NCBI RefSeq assembly: GCF_002900095.1
Contig: NZ_LLKN01000001.1
Coordinates: 496,001 to 560,000, forward strand
Direction: 5' to 3'
DNA from: Salegentibacter mishustinae
Lineage (GTDB): Bacteria; Bacteroidota; Bacteroidia; Flavobacteriales; Flavobacteriaceae
DNA length: 64,000 bases
The translations under genes were made by a program, and so were the position numbers. The stretch's first letter is position 1. Each line of letters opens with the position of its first letter. Below, one piece after another: positions 1-7,468 of this stretch. Under the pieces are notes generated by a model that was given only the letters and a program-made list of their open reading frames with translations, did no database searches and was not told where the DNA came from.

Positions 1-554
1 ATAGAATTCATTTGATCGACTTTAGCCTCAAAATCACCTTTAATATTACTTCGGTATTCATTTAAATTTTCTACCATTTGGTTTACATTTTCGGGAATTA
101 CTTCTTCAAAAAATTGCCGTAAACGTTTTGCCGCGGTGGGCGATTTGCCGTTGGTGGAAATCGCGATTTTTACGTGACCTTTATTCACAATTCCGCCCAT
201 ATAAAAATCACAGAGTTCGGGCGTATCGGCGATATTGGCCAATAAATAACGTTTTTTGGCGTGTTTGTAAACGCGTTTATTCAATTTTGCATCGTTAGTG
301 GCAGCAATTACAAAATGCCTGTTTTTAAGGTATTTTCTTCTATACCTGCCTTTAGTCAATTTTGCGCCGTGTTTTTTTGCCAGTTCTTCTGTTTCCGGTA
401 AAAACCATTTAGCTACCACTTCCACCTTGGCATTCGGGCTCGATTTAAACAGAAAATGTAGTTTTTCGTGACCTACCTGTCCGCCTCCAACTACAAGAAT
501 ATTCAGTTTATTTACTTTTAAAAAGACCGGGTATAATTCGTTTCTTTCTTCCAT
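1..554 (-). CDS. Siroheme synthase: precorrin-2 dehydrogenase / sirohydrochlorin ferrochelatase (partial, 3' end outside window)
   Basis: This CysG-N/Met8-type enzyme oxidises precorrin-2 and inserts iron to make siroheme, the cofactor of the sulfite reductase encoded just upstream in the same operon. The 184 visible residues show a nucleotide-binding glycine motif VVGGGQVGHEK (residues 21-31) and the family signature STNGKSPTAAKRLR (133-146). The frame is open to the window edge, so the C-terminus is missing. The start is the ATG at 554, 10 bases after the cobA stop, and the gap is filled by a C-rich palindromic repeat. With cobA it supplies the whole uroporphyrinogen-III to siroheme branch. 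Identity is firm; only the missing end is unknown. Confidence 0.93.
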   Translation of the reverse strand, partial: MEERNELYPVFLKVNKLNILVVGGGQVGHEKLHFLFKSSPNAKVEVVAKWFLPETEELAKKHGAKLTKGRYRRKYLKNRHFVIAATNDAKLNKRVYKHAKKRYLLANIADTPELCDFYMGGIVNKGHVKIAISTNGKSPTAAKRLRQFFEEVIPENVNQMVENLNEYRSNIKGDFEAKVDQMNS

Positions 555-558
555 AAGC

Positions 559-582
559 CAGCCCCTAGCCCCCAAAGGGAGA
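559..582. repeat. C-rich palindromic repeat at the cobA stop codon
   Basis: The segment reads cccctagcccccaaaggga on the plus strand. It folds as a short CCC/GGG hairpin and resembles the insert found inside thyA at 43429-43455. On the minus strand it encodes the last residues of CobA (SPFGG) and its TAG stop, so the repeat has set the C-terminus of that protein. Confidence 0.55.
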
Positions 583-1350
583 ATTTATAATTACTGATTC
601 TTGAATTGAATTTTCCAGAACCGCTTTAAGTTGTCCGCTTTCACGAACTACTTCGCCAATCACGATAATTGCCGGGGCGGTAAGTTGTTTTTCAGCTACT
701 ACTTTTTCTATACTTTTTATCATTCCAAAGCCTGACTTTTCATTATTGGTAGTTCCATTCTGAATAATTCCAACCGGAGTATTTTCTTTTCCGTAGTAGC
801 TAAAAATATCCACGATTTCAGGGAGTTTTGCCATTCCCATTAGAATCACTACCGTAGCCGTAGATTGTGCCGCGAGCCGAACATCTTCTGAAAGTTTCTT
901 TTGGGTGGTGGTTCCTGTAATTACCCAAAAACTCTCGGAAGTTCCTCGTTGGGTAAGCGGAATTCCAATATTTGCAGGAACTGCTATTGAAGACGTAATT
1001 CCTGAAACAACTGCAGTTTCCAAGCCTTTACTTTTGGCATAATTAATTTCTTCAGATCCTCTGCCGAAAATAAAAGGATCGCCTCCTTTTAACCGAACCA
1101 CGTGCCCTCTTTCCAAAGCATATTTCACAATAAGCTCGTTGATCTCATCTTGAGAATACCTATGCTTATCTTTTCGTTTTCCAACAAAAATATGCTCGGC
1201 TTGAGGCGCATATTCCAGTAATTCGCGGTTAATAAGCGCATCAAAAAGCACAACTTTGGCATCTTTTAAAGTATTTAATGCTTTAAGTGTTATCAATTCC
1301 GGGTCTCCGGGACCAGCGCCTACCACGCTTAGTTTTGGTGAATTATACAT
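565..1350 (-). CDS. cobA: Uroporphyrinogen-III C-methyltransferase (SUMT)
   Basis: This enzyme transfers two methyl groups from SAM to uroporphyrinogen III to give precorrin-2, the first step of the siroheme branch. The protein has the tetrapyrrole methylase fold, with VVGAGPGDPELIT near the N-terminus, VVRLKGGDPFIFGRG in the middle and GITSSIAVPANIGIPLT after it, all standard SUMT motifs. I place the start at ATG 1350, not at the ATG 27 bases upstream, because a strong Shine-Dalgarno sequence AAAGGAGGT sits 5 bases before it, which is rare in this window. This start overlaps the sulfite reductase stop by 8 bases, giving translational coupling. The length is 261 residues, normal for the family. 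The final residues derive from a palindromic repeat. Confidence 0.95.
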   Translation of the reverse strand: MYNSPKLSVVGAGPGDPELITLKALNTLKDAKVVLFDALINRELLEYAPQAEHIFVGKRKDKHRYSQDEINELIVKYALERGHVVRLKGGDPFIFGRGSEEINYAKSKGLETAVVSGITSSIAVPANIGIPLTQRGTSESFWVITGTTTQKKLSEDVRLAAQSTATVVILMGMAKLPEIVDIFSYYGKENTPVGIIQNGTTNNEKSGFGMIKSIEKVVAEKQLTAPAIIVIGEVVRESGQLKAVLENSIQESVIINSPFGG

Positions 1351-3436
1351 TTTGTACCTCCTTTGTTCTAAATGCATCTACCCTTTTTAGGAATAGTTGC
1401 GCGTCTTCTAAATATTTATTGGCAAAAGCTTCGGTTGGCTCTTGCTCGTTCATTTGATAAGCGAATTCTTTGAAGGAAGTCGATAATTCGATTTTACCGG
1501 TGTCTACAAACAACTCGTCAAACTGTGCAATTATTCCTGCTTGCGTATTGGTTTTCAAATCTTCGGCCAACAACAATGCTTTAGCCGAATTCACTATTGA
1601 AGTATAGGAATGATAAATACTATCTGCCCAGGCTTTTCTTTCCTGTGCACTTTTGGCATTATCTATTTTCTCTTCGCTTTCAAATAATAAGGTAGCGATA
1701 AGATCTATTACCACGCCGGCACACTCGCCCACTCCCACTGCTTTTATATAAGGTTTTTCGTGACCCCAATCCACAAATTCATTTTCTGTTAGGTTTGAGG
1801 TATCGGCCAAATCTTTTAGCAAATCGTAGAAATAAGTTTTTCCCTGGCGATCGTAATATTCGGCGAATTTCTCTTCGGAATTTGCTTTCGCTTCAAAATC
1901 GTTAAGTAACAATCGTAAAGCTTGCGGCCCGCGTTTACTGGGCACTTTTATCACTTTATCGGCAAAGCGGCCTTTTCCATTTCCCAGCGTTCCACCGCCA
2001 AGTAAAACCTGAAGCGCCGGTGCCACGGTTTTACCAACTTTTACCGACATTCCCTGGAAACCGATCTCGGCCATATTATGCTGCCCGCAGGCATTCATAC
2101 AACCGCTAATTTTTATGGTAATATCCTTCCCGTTTATAAATTGCGGATATTCTTCTTTTAAAACATCTTCCAGCACATCGGCAATTCCGGTACTACTGGC
2201 AATTCCAAGATTACAGGTATCTGTTCCCGGGCAGGCCGTAATATCTACGGTTTTATTATACCCGGTTTCGGCATAACCCAGCTTTTTTAATTCTGAATAG
2301 AAAAATGCTAAAAACTCTTCCCGAACGTGACGAATTAAAATATCCTGTCTTAAACTTAACCTAATCTCATTTCCGGCGTATTCTTTCACCAAATCGGCTA
2401 GTTTCCTGGCGCCACCTGTATAAAAATCACCTAACGGAACCCGAATTCCGATAGCAAATAATCCTTCCTGTTTCTGCGGAATTACATTCGTGCTTTTCCA
2501 GGTTTCAAAATCCTTTTGATCTTCAATTTCTACTGAAGGTACCTCAACTTCCTGAAGCGGTGGTGCTACTTCAAACTTTTCAACCTCAAATTCCGGATGA
2601 TTTTTAGAAAGTGCGGTGCTTTGTTCAGAAACCAATTCCATAAAGGCATCTTTACCAATATCTTTTATTAGGAATTTCATCCTGGCTTTTAAGCGTTTTG
2701 CACGTTCGCCGTGACGATCAAAAACCCGCAAAACACCTTCTATTAGCGGCAGTAATTCTTCCGCAGGAAGAAAATCGTACAGTTCATCGGCGTGTCTAGG
2801 TTGCGAACCGAGTCCGCCGCCTAGCATTACTTTAAATCCGCGCTTTCCATCTTTTAATTTTGCGATAAAGCCAAGATCATGAATATAACTTAGCGCCGTA
2901 TCATCATCCGACGAAGAAAAGGATATCTTGAACTTTCTTCCCATTTCCTGGCAAATAGGATTTCGAAGAAAAAATTGGAAAGTTCCGTGTGCATAAGGAG
3001 AGACATCAAAAGGTTCATTTTTATCGATTCCAGCCGTTGGGGACGCAGTTACATTTCGCACCGTGTTTCCGCAGGCTTCACGCAAAGTAATATCATCCTT
3101 TTCCAGTTGCGCCCAAAGCTCTGGTGTTCTATCTAAACTCACGTGGTGAATTTGGATATCCTGGCGGGTGGTGATATGCAAACGCCCTTTAGAATATTCA
3201 TCTGAAACATCAGCAATTCTATGCAGTTGTTCTGAGGTTACTTTTCCAAATGGCAGTTTTATACGAACCATTTGTACACCAGCCTGTCTTTGGCCGTAAA
3301 CCCCACGTGCTAAACGCAGACTTCGGAATTTTTCTTCATCGGCTTTTCCCTCTCGAAACAACCTGATCTTCTTTTCCAGATCCAGGATATCTTTCTCTAC
3401 AACTGGGTTTTCAATTTCGGTTCTAAAACTTTGCAT
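1343..3436 (-). CDS. Assimilatory nitrite/sulfite reductase hemoprotein with C-terminal helical extension
   Basis: This siroheme-[4Fe-4S] reductase converts sulfite to sulfide in the cytoplasm. Two ferredoxin-like half-domains and two siroheme domains occupy about residues 30-560. The cluster ligands are visible as CPGTDTC (C402, C408) and SGCMNAC (C446, C450). The last 130 or so residues form an extra helical region beyond the usual reductase core; flavobacterial homologues are often named HEPN-domain proteins, and I cannot confirm that fold by eye. No flavoprotein subunit is adjacent, so the electron donor (ferredoxin or NADPH reductase) is encoded elsewhere. Sulfite rather than nitrite as substrate is inferred from the cysH-cobA-siroheme context. 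Expression is probably gated by the Cys/Met leader at 3542-3601. Confidence 0.92.
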   Translation of the reverse strand: MQSFRTEIENPVVEKDILDLEKKIRLFREGKADEEKFRSLRLARGVYGQRQAGVQMVRIKLPFGKVTSEQLHRIADVSDEYSKGRLHITTRQDIQIHHVSLDRTPELWAQLEKDDITLREACGNTVRNVTASPTAGIDKNEPFDVSPYAHGTFQFFLRNPICQEMGRKFKISFSSSDDDTALSYIHDLGFIAKLKDGKRGFKVMLGGGLGSQPRHADELYDFLPAEELLPLIEGVLRVFDRHGERAKRLKARMKFLIKDIGKDAFMELVSEQSTALSKNHPEFEVEKFEVAPPLQEVEVPSVEIEDQKDFETWKSTNVIPQKQEGLFAIGIRVPLGDFYTGGARKLADLVKEYAGNEIRLSLRQDILIRHVREEFLAFFYSELKKLGYAETGYNKTVDITACPGTDTCNLGIASSTGIADVLEDVLKEEYPQFINGKDITIKISGCMNACGQHNMAEIGFQGMSVKVGKTVAPALQVLLGGGTLGNGKGRFADKVIKVPSKRGPQALRLLLNDFEAKANSEEKFAEYYDRQGKTYFYDLLKDLADTSNLTENEFVDWGHEKPYIKAVGVGECAGVVIDLIATLLFESEEKIDNAKSAQERKAWADSIYHSYTSIVNSAKALLLAEDLKTNTQAGIIAQFDELFVDTGKIELSTSFKEFAYQMNEQEPTEAFANKYLEDAQLFLKRVDAFRTKEVQNV

Positions 3437-3478
3437 TGCTAATAATTTTTAAAAATGGCGCCTAAAACAGGCATTAAT

Positions 3479-3518
3479 AAAAAAGGTCCTTTTTGAGTTT
3501 TCACTTAAAAGGACCTTT
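3479..3518 (-). terminator. Intrinsic terminator acting as attenuator before sulfite reductase
   Basis: On the minus strand a perfect 12-bp stem (AAAAGGACCTTT at 3507-3518 on plus, its complement at 3482-3493) with a 13-base loop is followed by a run of six T. It lies after the Cys/Met leader ORF and before the reductase start at 3436. The alternative antiterminator pairs 3539-3549 (end of the leader ORF) with 3501-3511 (loop and inner stem): 10 of 11 positions pair. Confidence 0.8.
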
Positions 3519-3541
3519 ATAATTTTTATAAAAAGATACTC

Positions 3542-3601
3542 TTAGGTGACAGAATCACACATACAACGGCACATCATAATATTTAAATTTTGCTTCTTCA
3601 T
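3542..3601 (-). CDS. Cys/Met-rich leader peptide (19 aa), attenuation of sulfite reductase operon
   Basis: A 19-codon ORF starts at ATG 3601, only 10 bases after the cysH stop, and ends with TAA at 3542-3544. Residues 9-15 are MMCRCMC, so six of seven central codons are Cys or Met. The terminator at 3479-3518 follows. The bases of the last two sense codons and the stop (3539-3549) are complementary to the inner part of the terminator hairpin. A ribosome stalled at the first Cys or Met codons would leave that strand free to form the antiterminator; a ribosome reaching the stop would mask it and let the terminator form. This predicts induction of sulfite reductase, cobA and siroheme synthase when charged tRNA-Cys or tRNA-Met is low. 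Translation of the ORF is inferred. Confidence 0.72.
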   Translation of the reverse strand: MKKQNLNIMMCRCMCDSVT

Positions 3602-3611
3602 TTCTTCAAAA

Positions 3612-4241
3612 CTAAGCGTGGAGGCCACATTCGCGGTTTTCCAAAACCTTGGTAGGATCAAAATATTTAAACTCATTTGGCAGGGCATTTTCTTCTAAAT
3701 AAGCATCCAGTTTTTCATCACTCCAATGGTAAAACGGACTCACTTTTAATATTCCGTCTTTACTATAGCTTAAAATATCTATGCTATTTCTAAAACTGGT
3801 TTGGCCCTTTCTAAGATTTGTAAACCAAACATCAGGGTTTTGCTGCTCCATGGCTCGTAGGAAAGGTTCCAGTTTTACCTGCCGGGTAAACTCTTCGTGC
3901 TGCGGATTATTGATATCGGGAATGCCTCCAAAAAGCGCATCACGATAAGCCGCCGTTTCCTTTGGCGTGTATAGCTTTACATTCAGTTTTAATTGATCAA
4001 TTACCTGCTTTGCGTGCCTGTAAGTTTGAGGTGTATTATAACCGGTATCACACCAAATTACTTTCATTACCGGGTCTATATCTGAAACTGCGTGCAGAAT
4101 TGCAGCCTCATAAGGTCTAAAATTGGTAGTAACCACCGGTCTTGCCGCATTAGAGACTACCCATTGCACGATCTCAGCCGGGGTTATTCCCTTAAACTGC
4201 TGGTTGAGAATCTTTAATTCTTTTTCGCTGTACCGTTTCAT
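3612..4241 (-). CDS. cysH: Phosphoadenylyl-sulfate (PAPS) reductase
   Basis: This thioredoxin-dependent reductase makes sulfite from activated sulfate. At 209 residues it is a short member of the family. It has the C-terminal catalytic motif RECGLHA and only one other cysteine (in VIWCDTGYNTPQTY), so it lacks the paired cysteines that bind an Fe-S cluster in APS reductases. By family rules that predicts PAPS as substrate and a need for an APS kinase. No ATP sulfurylase (cysD, cysN) or kinase gene is next to it in this window. It sits between DUF2061 and the Cys/Met leader of the reductase. Confidence 0.93.
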   Translation of the reverse strand: MKRYSEKELKILNQQFKGITPAEIVQWVVSNAARPVVTTNFRPYEAAILHAVSDIDPVMKVIWCDTGYNTPQTYRHAKQVIDQLKLNVKLYTPKETAAYRDALFGGIPDINNPQHEEFTRQVKLEPFLRAMEQQNPDVWFTNLRKGQTSFRNSIDILSYSKDGILKVSPFYHWSDEKLDAYLEENALPNEFKYFDPTKVLENRECGLHA

Positions 4242-4308
4242 TTTTCACAAATTTTCTGGCTCTTCCCGAGCCTAACTATACTCTATATACTTTTCTAAAA
4301 AAATATTC

Positions 4309-4560
4309 TTATTCTTTTCCGAAACTGATCATATTCCATAGTCGCTCGTGCCCAAAGTAAAGGATCATTTTAGTCACTAATTCTACAGATCCAATGGCAA
4401 GTGCAGTTTCAATCTCTCCTGTAAGCAACCAGGAAATCGCAATGGTATCTACAGTTCCCACAATTCTCCAGCTTACCGTTTTCAATATACTTCGTAAAGG
4501 TTTCTCTGAAGTAGTGTCCTTTTTATAAGTGCTTTTAGATTTTACCTGATCCAGTATCAT
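4309..4560 (-). CDS. DUF2061 small membrane protein
   Basis: This 83-residue protein matches the DUF2061 pattern: an SILKTVSWRIVGTVDT segment, one or two hydrophobic segments (about residues 35-70), and KMILYFGHERLW near the C-terminus. The family is often found beside or fused to sulfate-activation genes, and here it lies between an Rrf2 regulator and cysH, in the same orientation. A membrane role in sulfate assimilation is plausible from context but has no assigned biochemistry. Confidence 0.85.
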   Translation of the reverse strand: MILDQVKSKSTYKKDTTSEKPLRSILKTVSWRIVGTVDTIAISWLLTGEIETALAIGSVELVTKMILYFGHERLWNMISFGKE

Positions 4561-4688
4561 ACTGCTTTTTCATTTATTTCTATTAACCTATCGGATTACT
4601 AGGTTATAAAACAAAAATAACTTTGTTTTTTTACCAGACCAATTAATAGTGGCCTAATTTCCGGTTTTTAACATTTAAAATTTGATCT

Positions 4689-5105
4689 TTATTTCTTAGC
4701 AGAAATATCGGCTAAGGTATTATCGCCCAGTACTTTTAAGGTGCTATCCCTAACCTGTATCATTAAACTATGAACCGAACAGGTTTCCTCGCTGGGACAA
4801 TCATCACACTTTTCGTAATAATTAAGGCTAACGCAAGGCACCATAGCGATAGGACCTTCCAGTACCCGAATTACCGCCGTCATTTGAATTGCTTCGGGTT
4901 CTTTAATTAGATAATAACCACCGCCTTTTCCTTTTTTAGATCCTAAAAATCCCGATTTTCGTAATTCCAGAAGAATGCTTTCGAGGAATTTTTGCGAGAT
5001 ATTTTCACTTTTTGAGATCTCTGAAGTTTGCACGGGTTTTCTATCTTCCCTTTTTGCTATGAATGCGAGGGCTTTAATTCCGTATTTAGTCTTTTTTGAA
5101 AGCAT
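4689..5105 (-). CDS. Rrf2-family transcriptional regulator with four clustered cysteines
   Basis: The start is placed at ATG 5105, because the protein then begins MLSKKTKYGIKALAF, the usual Rrf2 N-terminus, giving 138 residues; the longer frame to 5198 has an atypical 31-residue prefix. A winged helix covers about residues 1-80, with SEISKSENISQKFLESIL as recognition region and KKGKGGGYYL as wing. Near the C-terminus there is a C-x8-C-x2-C-x5-C cluster (from PCVSLNYYEKC onward), which could bind an Fe-S cluster as in IscR or NsrR, although the spacing differs. Its position between metZ and cysH suggests a CymR-like or redox regulator of sulfur genes; this role is inferred. Confidence 0.9.
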   Translation of the reverse strand: MLSKKTKYGIKALAFIAKREDRKPVQTSEISKSENISQKFLESILLELRKSGFLGSKKGKGGGYYLIKEPEAIQMTAVIRVLEGPIAMVPCVSLNYYEKCDDCPSEETCSVHSLMIQVRDSTLKVLGDNTLADISAKK

Positions 5106-5200
5106 ATGGCGAATATACTTAAATATTGACTTTTTCGCATTTATTATTGATTTCTCTACGGAAAGATCAAAAAGTCCGATTCCTGCTGAAATTACCATAA

Positions 5201-6364
5201 CTAAATTGAATTTAAAGCCTGTTTTAAATCATCTATTACATCATCTACATGCTCCAAACCTACTGAAACTCTTACCAAACCGGGTTTTATGCCAACTTCC
5301 AGCCTATCTTCCTCACTTAATTTACTGTGCGTAGTAGAAGCAGGATGGGTTACAATACTTCTAGTGTCTCCCAGGTTTGCCGATCTTGAACAAAGCTTAA
5401 TCGCGTCTATAAATTTTCTTCCCGCTTCAACTCCTCCTTTAATCTCAAAGGCGACGATATTTCCGCCCTTTTTCATCTGCTTTTTCGCAATTTCGTATTG
5501 TGGATGCGATTTGAGAAAAGGGTATTTTACATTTTCAGCATTGGCTTCGGTCTCTAAAAATTCGGCTACTTTTTCGGCATTTTCGCAATGCTTGTCCAGC
5601 CTTACCGAAAGTGTTTCCAAGCTTTTAGAAAGCACCCAGGCATTAAACGGCGACAAAGCCGGTCCCGTATTCCTTGAGAACAGGTAGATTTCCCGAATTA
5701 AATCGGCATTCCCAACTGTCACACCGCCCAGAACACGGCCCTGCCCGTCTATTAATTTTGTAGCCGAATGTATTACCAAATGCGCGCCGAATTTTATAGG
5801 GTTTTGCAGCCAGGGCGTGGCAAAACAATTATCAATTATTAAAATAAGATTATGCTTTTTCGCAATTTCCCCCAGCAATTCTAAATCCAGAACATCTACA
5901 CCGGGATTTGTAGGTGTTTCGGCAAAAATAATTTTTGTTTCAGGCTTTATTAAACTTTCAATTTTATCAACTTCATCCACATTAAAATAGGAATGAGAAA
6001 TATTCCATTTGGGAAAAAACTTGGTAAACAAACTATGCGTAGAACCAAAAACCGACCTCGCCGAGATTATGTGATCTCCACTATTAAGCAACGCAGCAAG
6101 GCTTGAGAACACGGCACTCATTCCCGTTGCAAAAGAAAATCCGGCCTCTGCCCCTTCCATTTTTGCGATTTTCTCGGTAAATTCTGAAGTATTAGGATTA
6201 GTAAATCTGCTATAAATATTACGTTCTTTTTCTTCAGAAAAGGAAGCCCGCATATCTTCGGCATCATCAAAAACATAACTGGAGGTTAGGTACAGGGGCG
6301 TAGAATGCTCCTGGAATTGCGTGCGCTCGTTTTGCGTTCTTATGGCTTCGGTTTCGAAATGCAT
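5201..6364 (-). CDS. metZ: Trans-sulfuration PLP enzyme, O-succinyl/O-acetylhomoserine sulfhydrylase (MetZ-like)
   Basis: This Cys/Met metabolism PLP enzyme has 387 residues. The PLP-binding lysine lies in HSATKLIDGQGRVLGG; the GQGR version of this motif is typical of O-succinylhomoserine sulfhydrylase (MetZ) rather than cystathionine lyase or synthase. Because the operon encodes a homoserine O-acetyltransferase, the natural substrate here may be O-acetylhomoserine with sulfide or cysteine. It is the second sulfhydrylase-type enzyme in the operon after MetY, so the two may differ in sulfur donor. The gap to homoserine dehydrogenase is 19 bases. Confidence 0.88.
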   Translation of the reverse strand: MHFETEAIRTQNERTQFQEHSTPLYLTSSYVFDDAEDMRASFSEEKERNIYSRFTNPNTSEFTEKIAKMEGAEAGFSFATGMSAVFSSLAALLNSGDHIISARSVFGSTHSLFTKFFPKWNISHSYFNVDEVDKIESLIKPETKIIFAETPTNPGVDVLDLELLGEIAKKHNLILIIDNCFATPWLQNPIKFGAHLVIHSATKLIDGQGRVLGGVTVGNADLIREIYLFSRNTGPALSPFNAWVLSKSLETLSVRLDKHCENAEKVAEFLETEANAENVKYPFLKSHPQYEIAKKQMKKGGNIVAFEIKGGVEAGRKFIDAIKLCSRSANLGDTRSIVTHPASTTHSKLSEEDRLEVGIKPGLVRVSVGLEHVDDVIDDLKQALNSI

Positions 6365-6383
6365 AATTGTTTAGTTTAATTTT

Positions 6384-7457
6384 TTAATTAAGTCTTTGTG
6401 ATAATTTAAGCACGTCGCTTGCCACGCCTCGAGCAGTAACCGCTGCTCCTGCCCCAGCTCCCTGGATCACCAGCGGTTGGTCTCCGTAAGATTCGGTATA
6501 AATTTCAAAAATGTTATCGGCGCCTTTAATTTGGCCCAAAGCGGTATTTTTGGGTTCAGAAATAAGTTTGGCTTCCAGGGTGGCTTTTTCTACCTCAATT
6601 TCTCCAATATATCTTAATACGTGCCCCTGATCTTGCTGTTTTTTATGCTGATTAAAAATCTCATCCAGTTCACTAATTCTTTTCTGAAATTCTTCTGCGG
6701 AAGTCTCGCCGTTTAATTTCTCGAGAATTAAAGATTGAATTTTCACCTCCTGGAATTCTTTATCTAGCTGAAGCTCGCGTGCCAGGATCAATAATTTTCT
6801 ACCCACATCGTTTCCGGAAAGGTCTTCCCGGGCATCGGGCTCGGTGTAACCCAGGTTTCCGGCTTTCTTCAAAACATCAGAAAACTTCTCTTTATTTTCA
6901 GAAAAAGTATTGAAAATAAAACTCAAAGAACCGGAGAATACCCCTCGAATTTTAGTGACTTTTTCTCCTGCCTGGTGCAAACCCCTTACCGTTTGTACAA
7001 TTGGTAAACCTGCGCCTACATTTGTTTCATAGAAAAAATGCTTCCCGTGATATTCTAATTCCTTACGTATTTTCTTATAAAAATCTGCCGATAGAGTATT
7101 AGCCACTTTATTGGCCGCTACCAGGTTAAAGCCGTTTTGGATTAAGCGGATATAGATCTCTACAAATTCTTTACTCGCCGTCGCATCTATAGCAATAAGA
7201 TGTTCAAGATCCTGCTCTTTAGTAAAATCGAGAATGTCTTCCAGTTTATATTCTTTAGCCGATTTTTTGAAATCTTTTTCCCAGTTTTCAGTAATTCCTT
7301 CAGCAATAAGTAGCGCTTTGGTGGAATTAGCGATTACCGGAACATTGACCGAAACTCCCGAATTCTCTTCCCACTGCTTTTTTGCAGTTAATAATTGCTC
7401 GATTAAAGTCTTGCCAACGTTTCCTATTCCAAATAAGATGATATTTACTTTTTTCAT
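6384..7457 (-). CDS. hom: Homoserine dehydrogenase, stand-alone
   Basis: The enzyme reduces aspartate semialdehyde to homoserine, the backbone for Met and Thr. The 357-residue protein has an N-terminal Rossmann motif FGIGNVG, then GAGLPIVQTVRGL, GVFSGSLSFIFNTF and GYTEPDAREDLSGNDVGRKL, which resemble the homoserine dehydrogenase half of ThrA/MetL. It has no aspartokinase half and no ACT domain, so feedback control by threonine is unlikely. It is placed between metX and metZ with short gaps, so supply of homoserine is coupled to Met demand. Confidence 0.95.
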   Translation of the reverse strand: MKKVNIILFGIGNVGKTLIEQLLTAKKQWEENSGVSVNVPVIANSTKALLIAEGITENWEKDFKKSAKEYKLEDILDFTKEQDLEHLIAIDATASKEFVEIYIRLIQNGFNLVAANKVANTLSADFYKKIRKELEYHGKHFFYETNVGAGLPIVQTVRGLHQAGEKVTKIRGVFSGSLSFIFNTFSENKEKFSDVLKKAGNLGYTEPDAREDLSGNDVGRKLLILARELQLDKEFQEVKIQSLILEKLNGETSAEEFQKRISELDEIFNQHKKQQDQGHVLRYIGEIEVEKATLEAKLISEPKNTALGQIKGADNIFEIYTESYGDQPLVIQGAGAGAAVTARGVASDVLKLSQRLN

Positions 7458-7468
7458 TTAAATATATT

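Noticed and set aside
5106-5198. N-terminal 31-codon extension of the Rrf2 regulator
   Set aside because: The family N-terminus starts at ATG 5105; the extension has no resemblance to Rrf2 proteins.
4975-5687. Plus-strand ORFs opposite the Rrf2 and metZ genes
   Set aside because: They lie antisense to clear genes and show atypical, Phe/Ser-rich composition.
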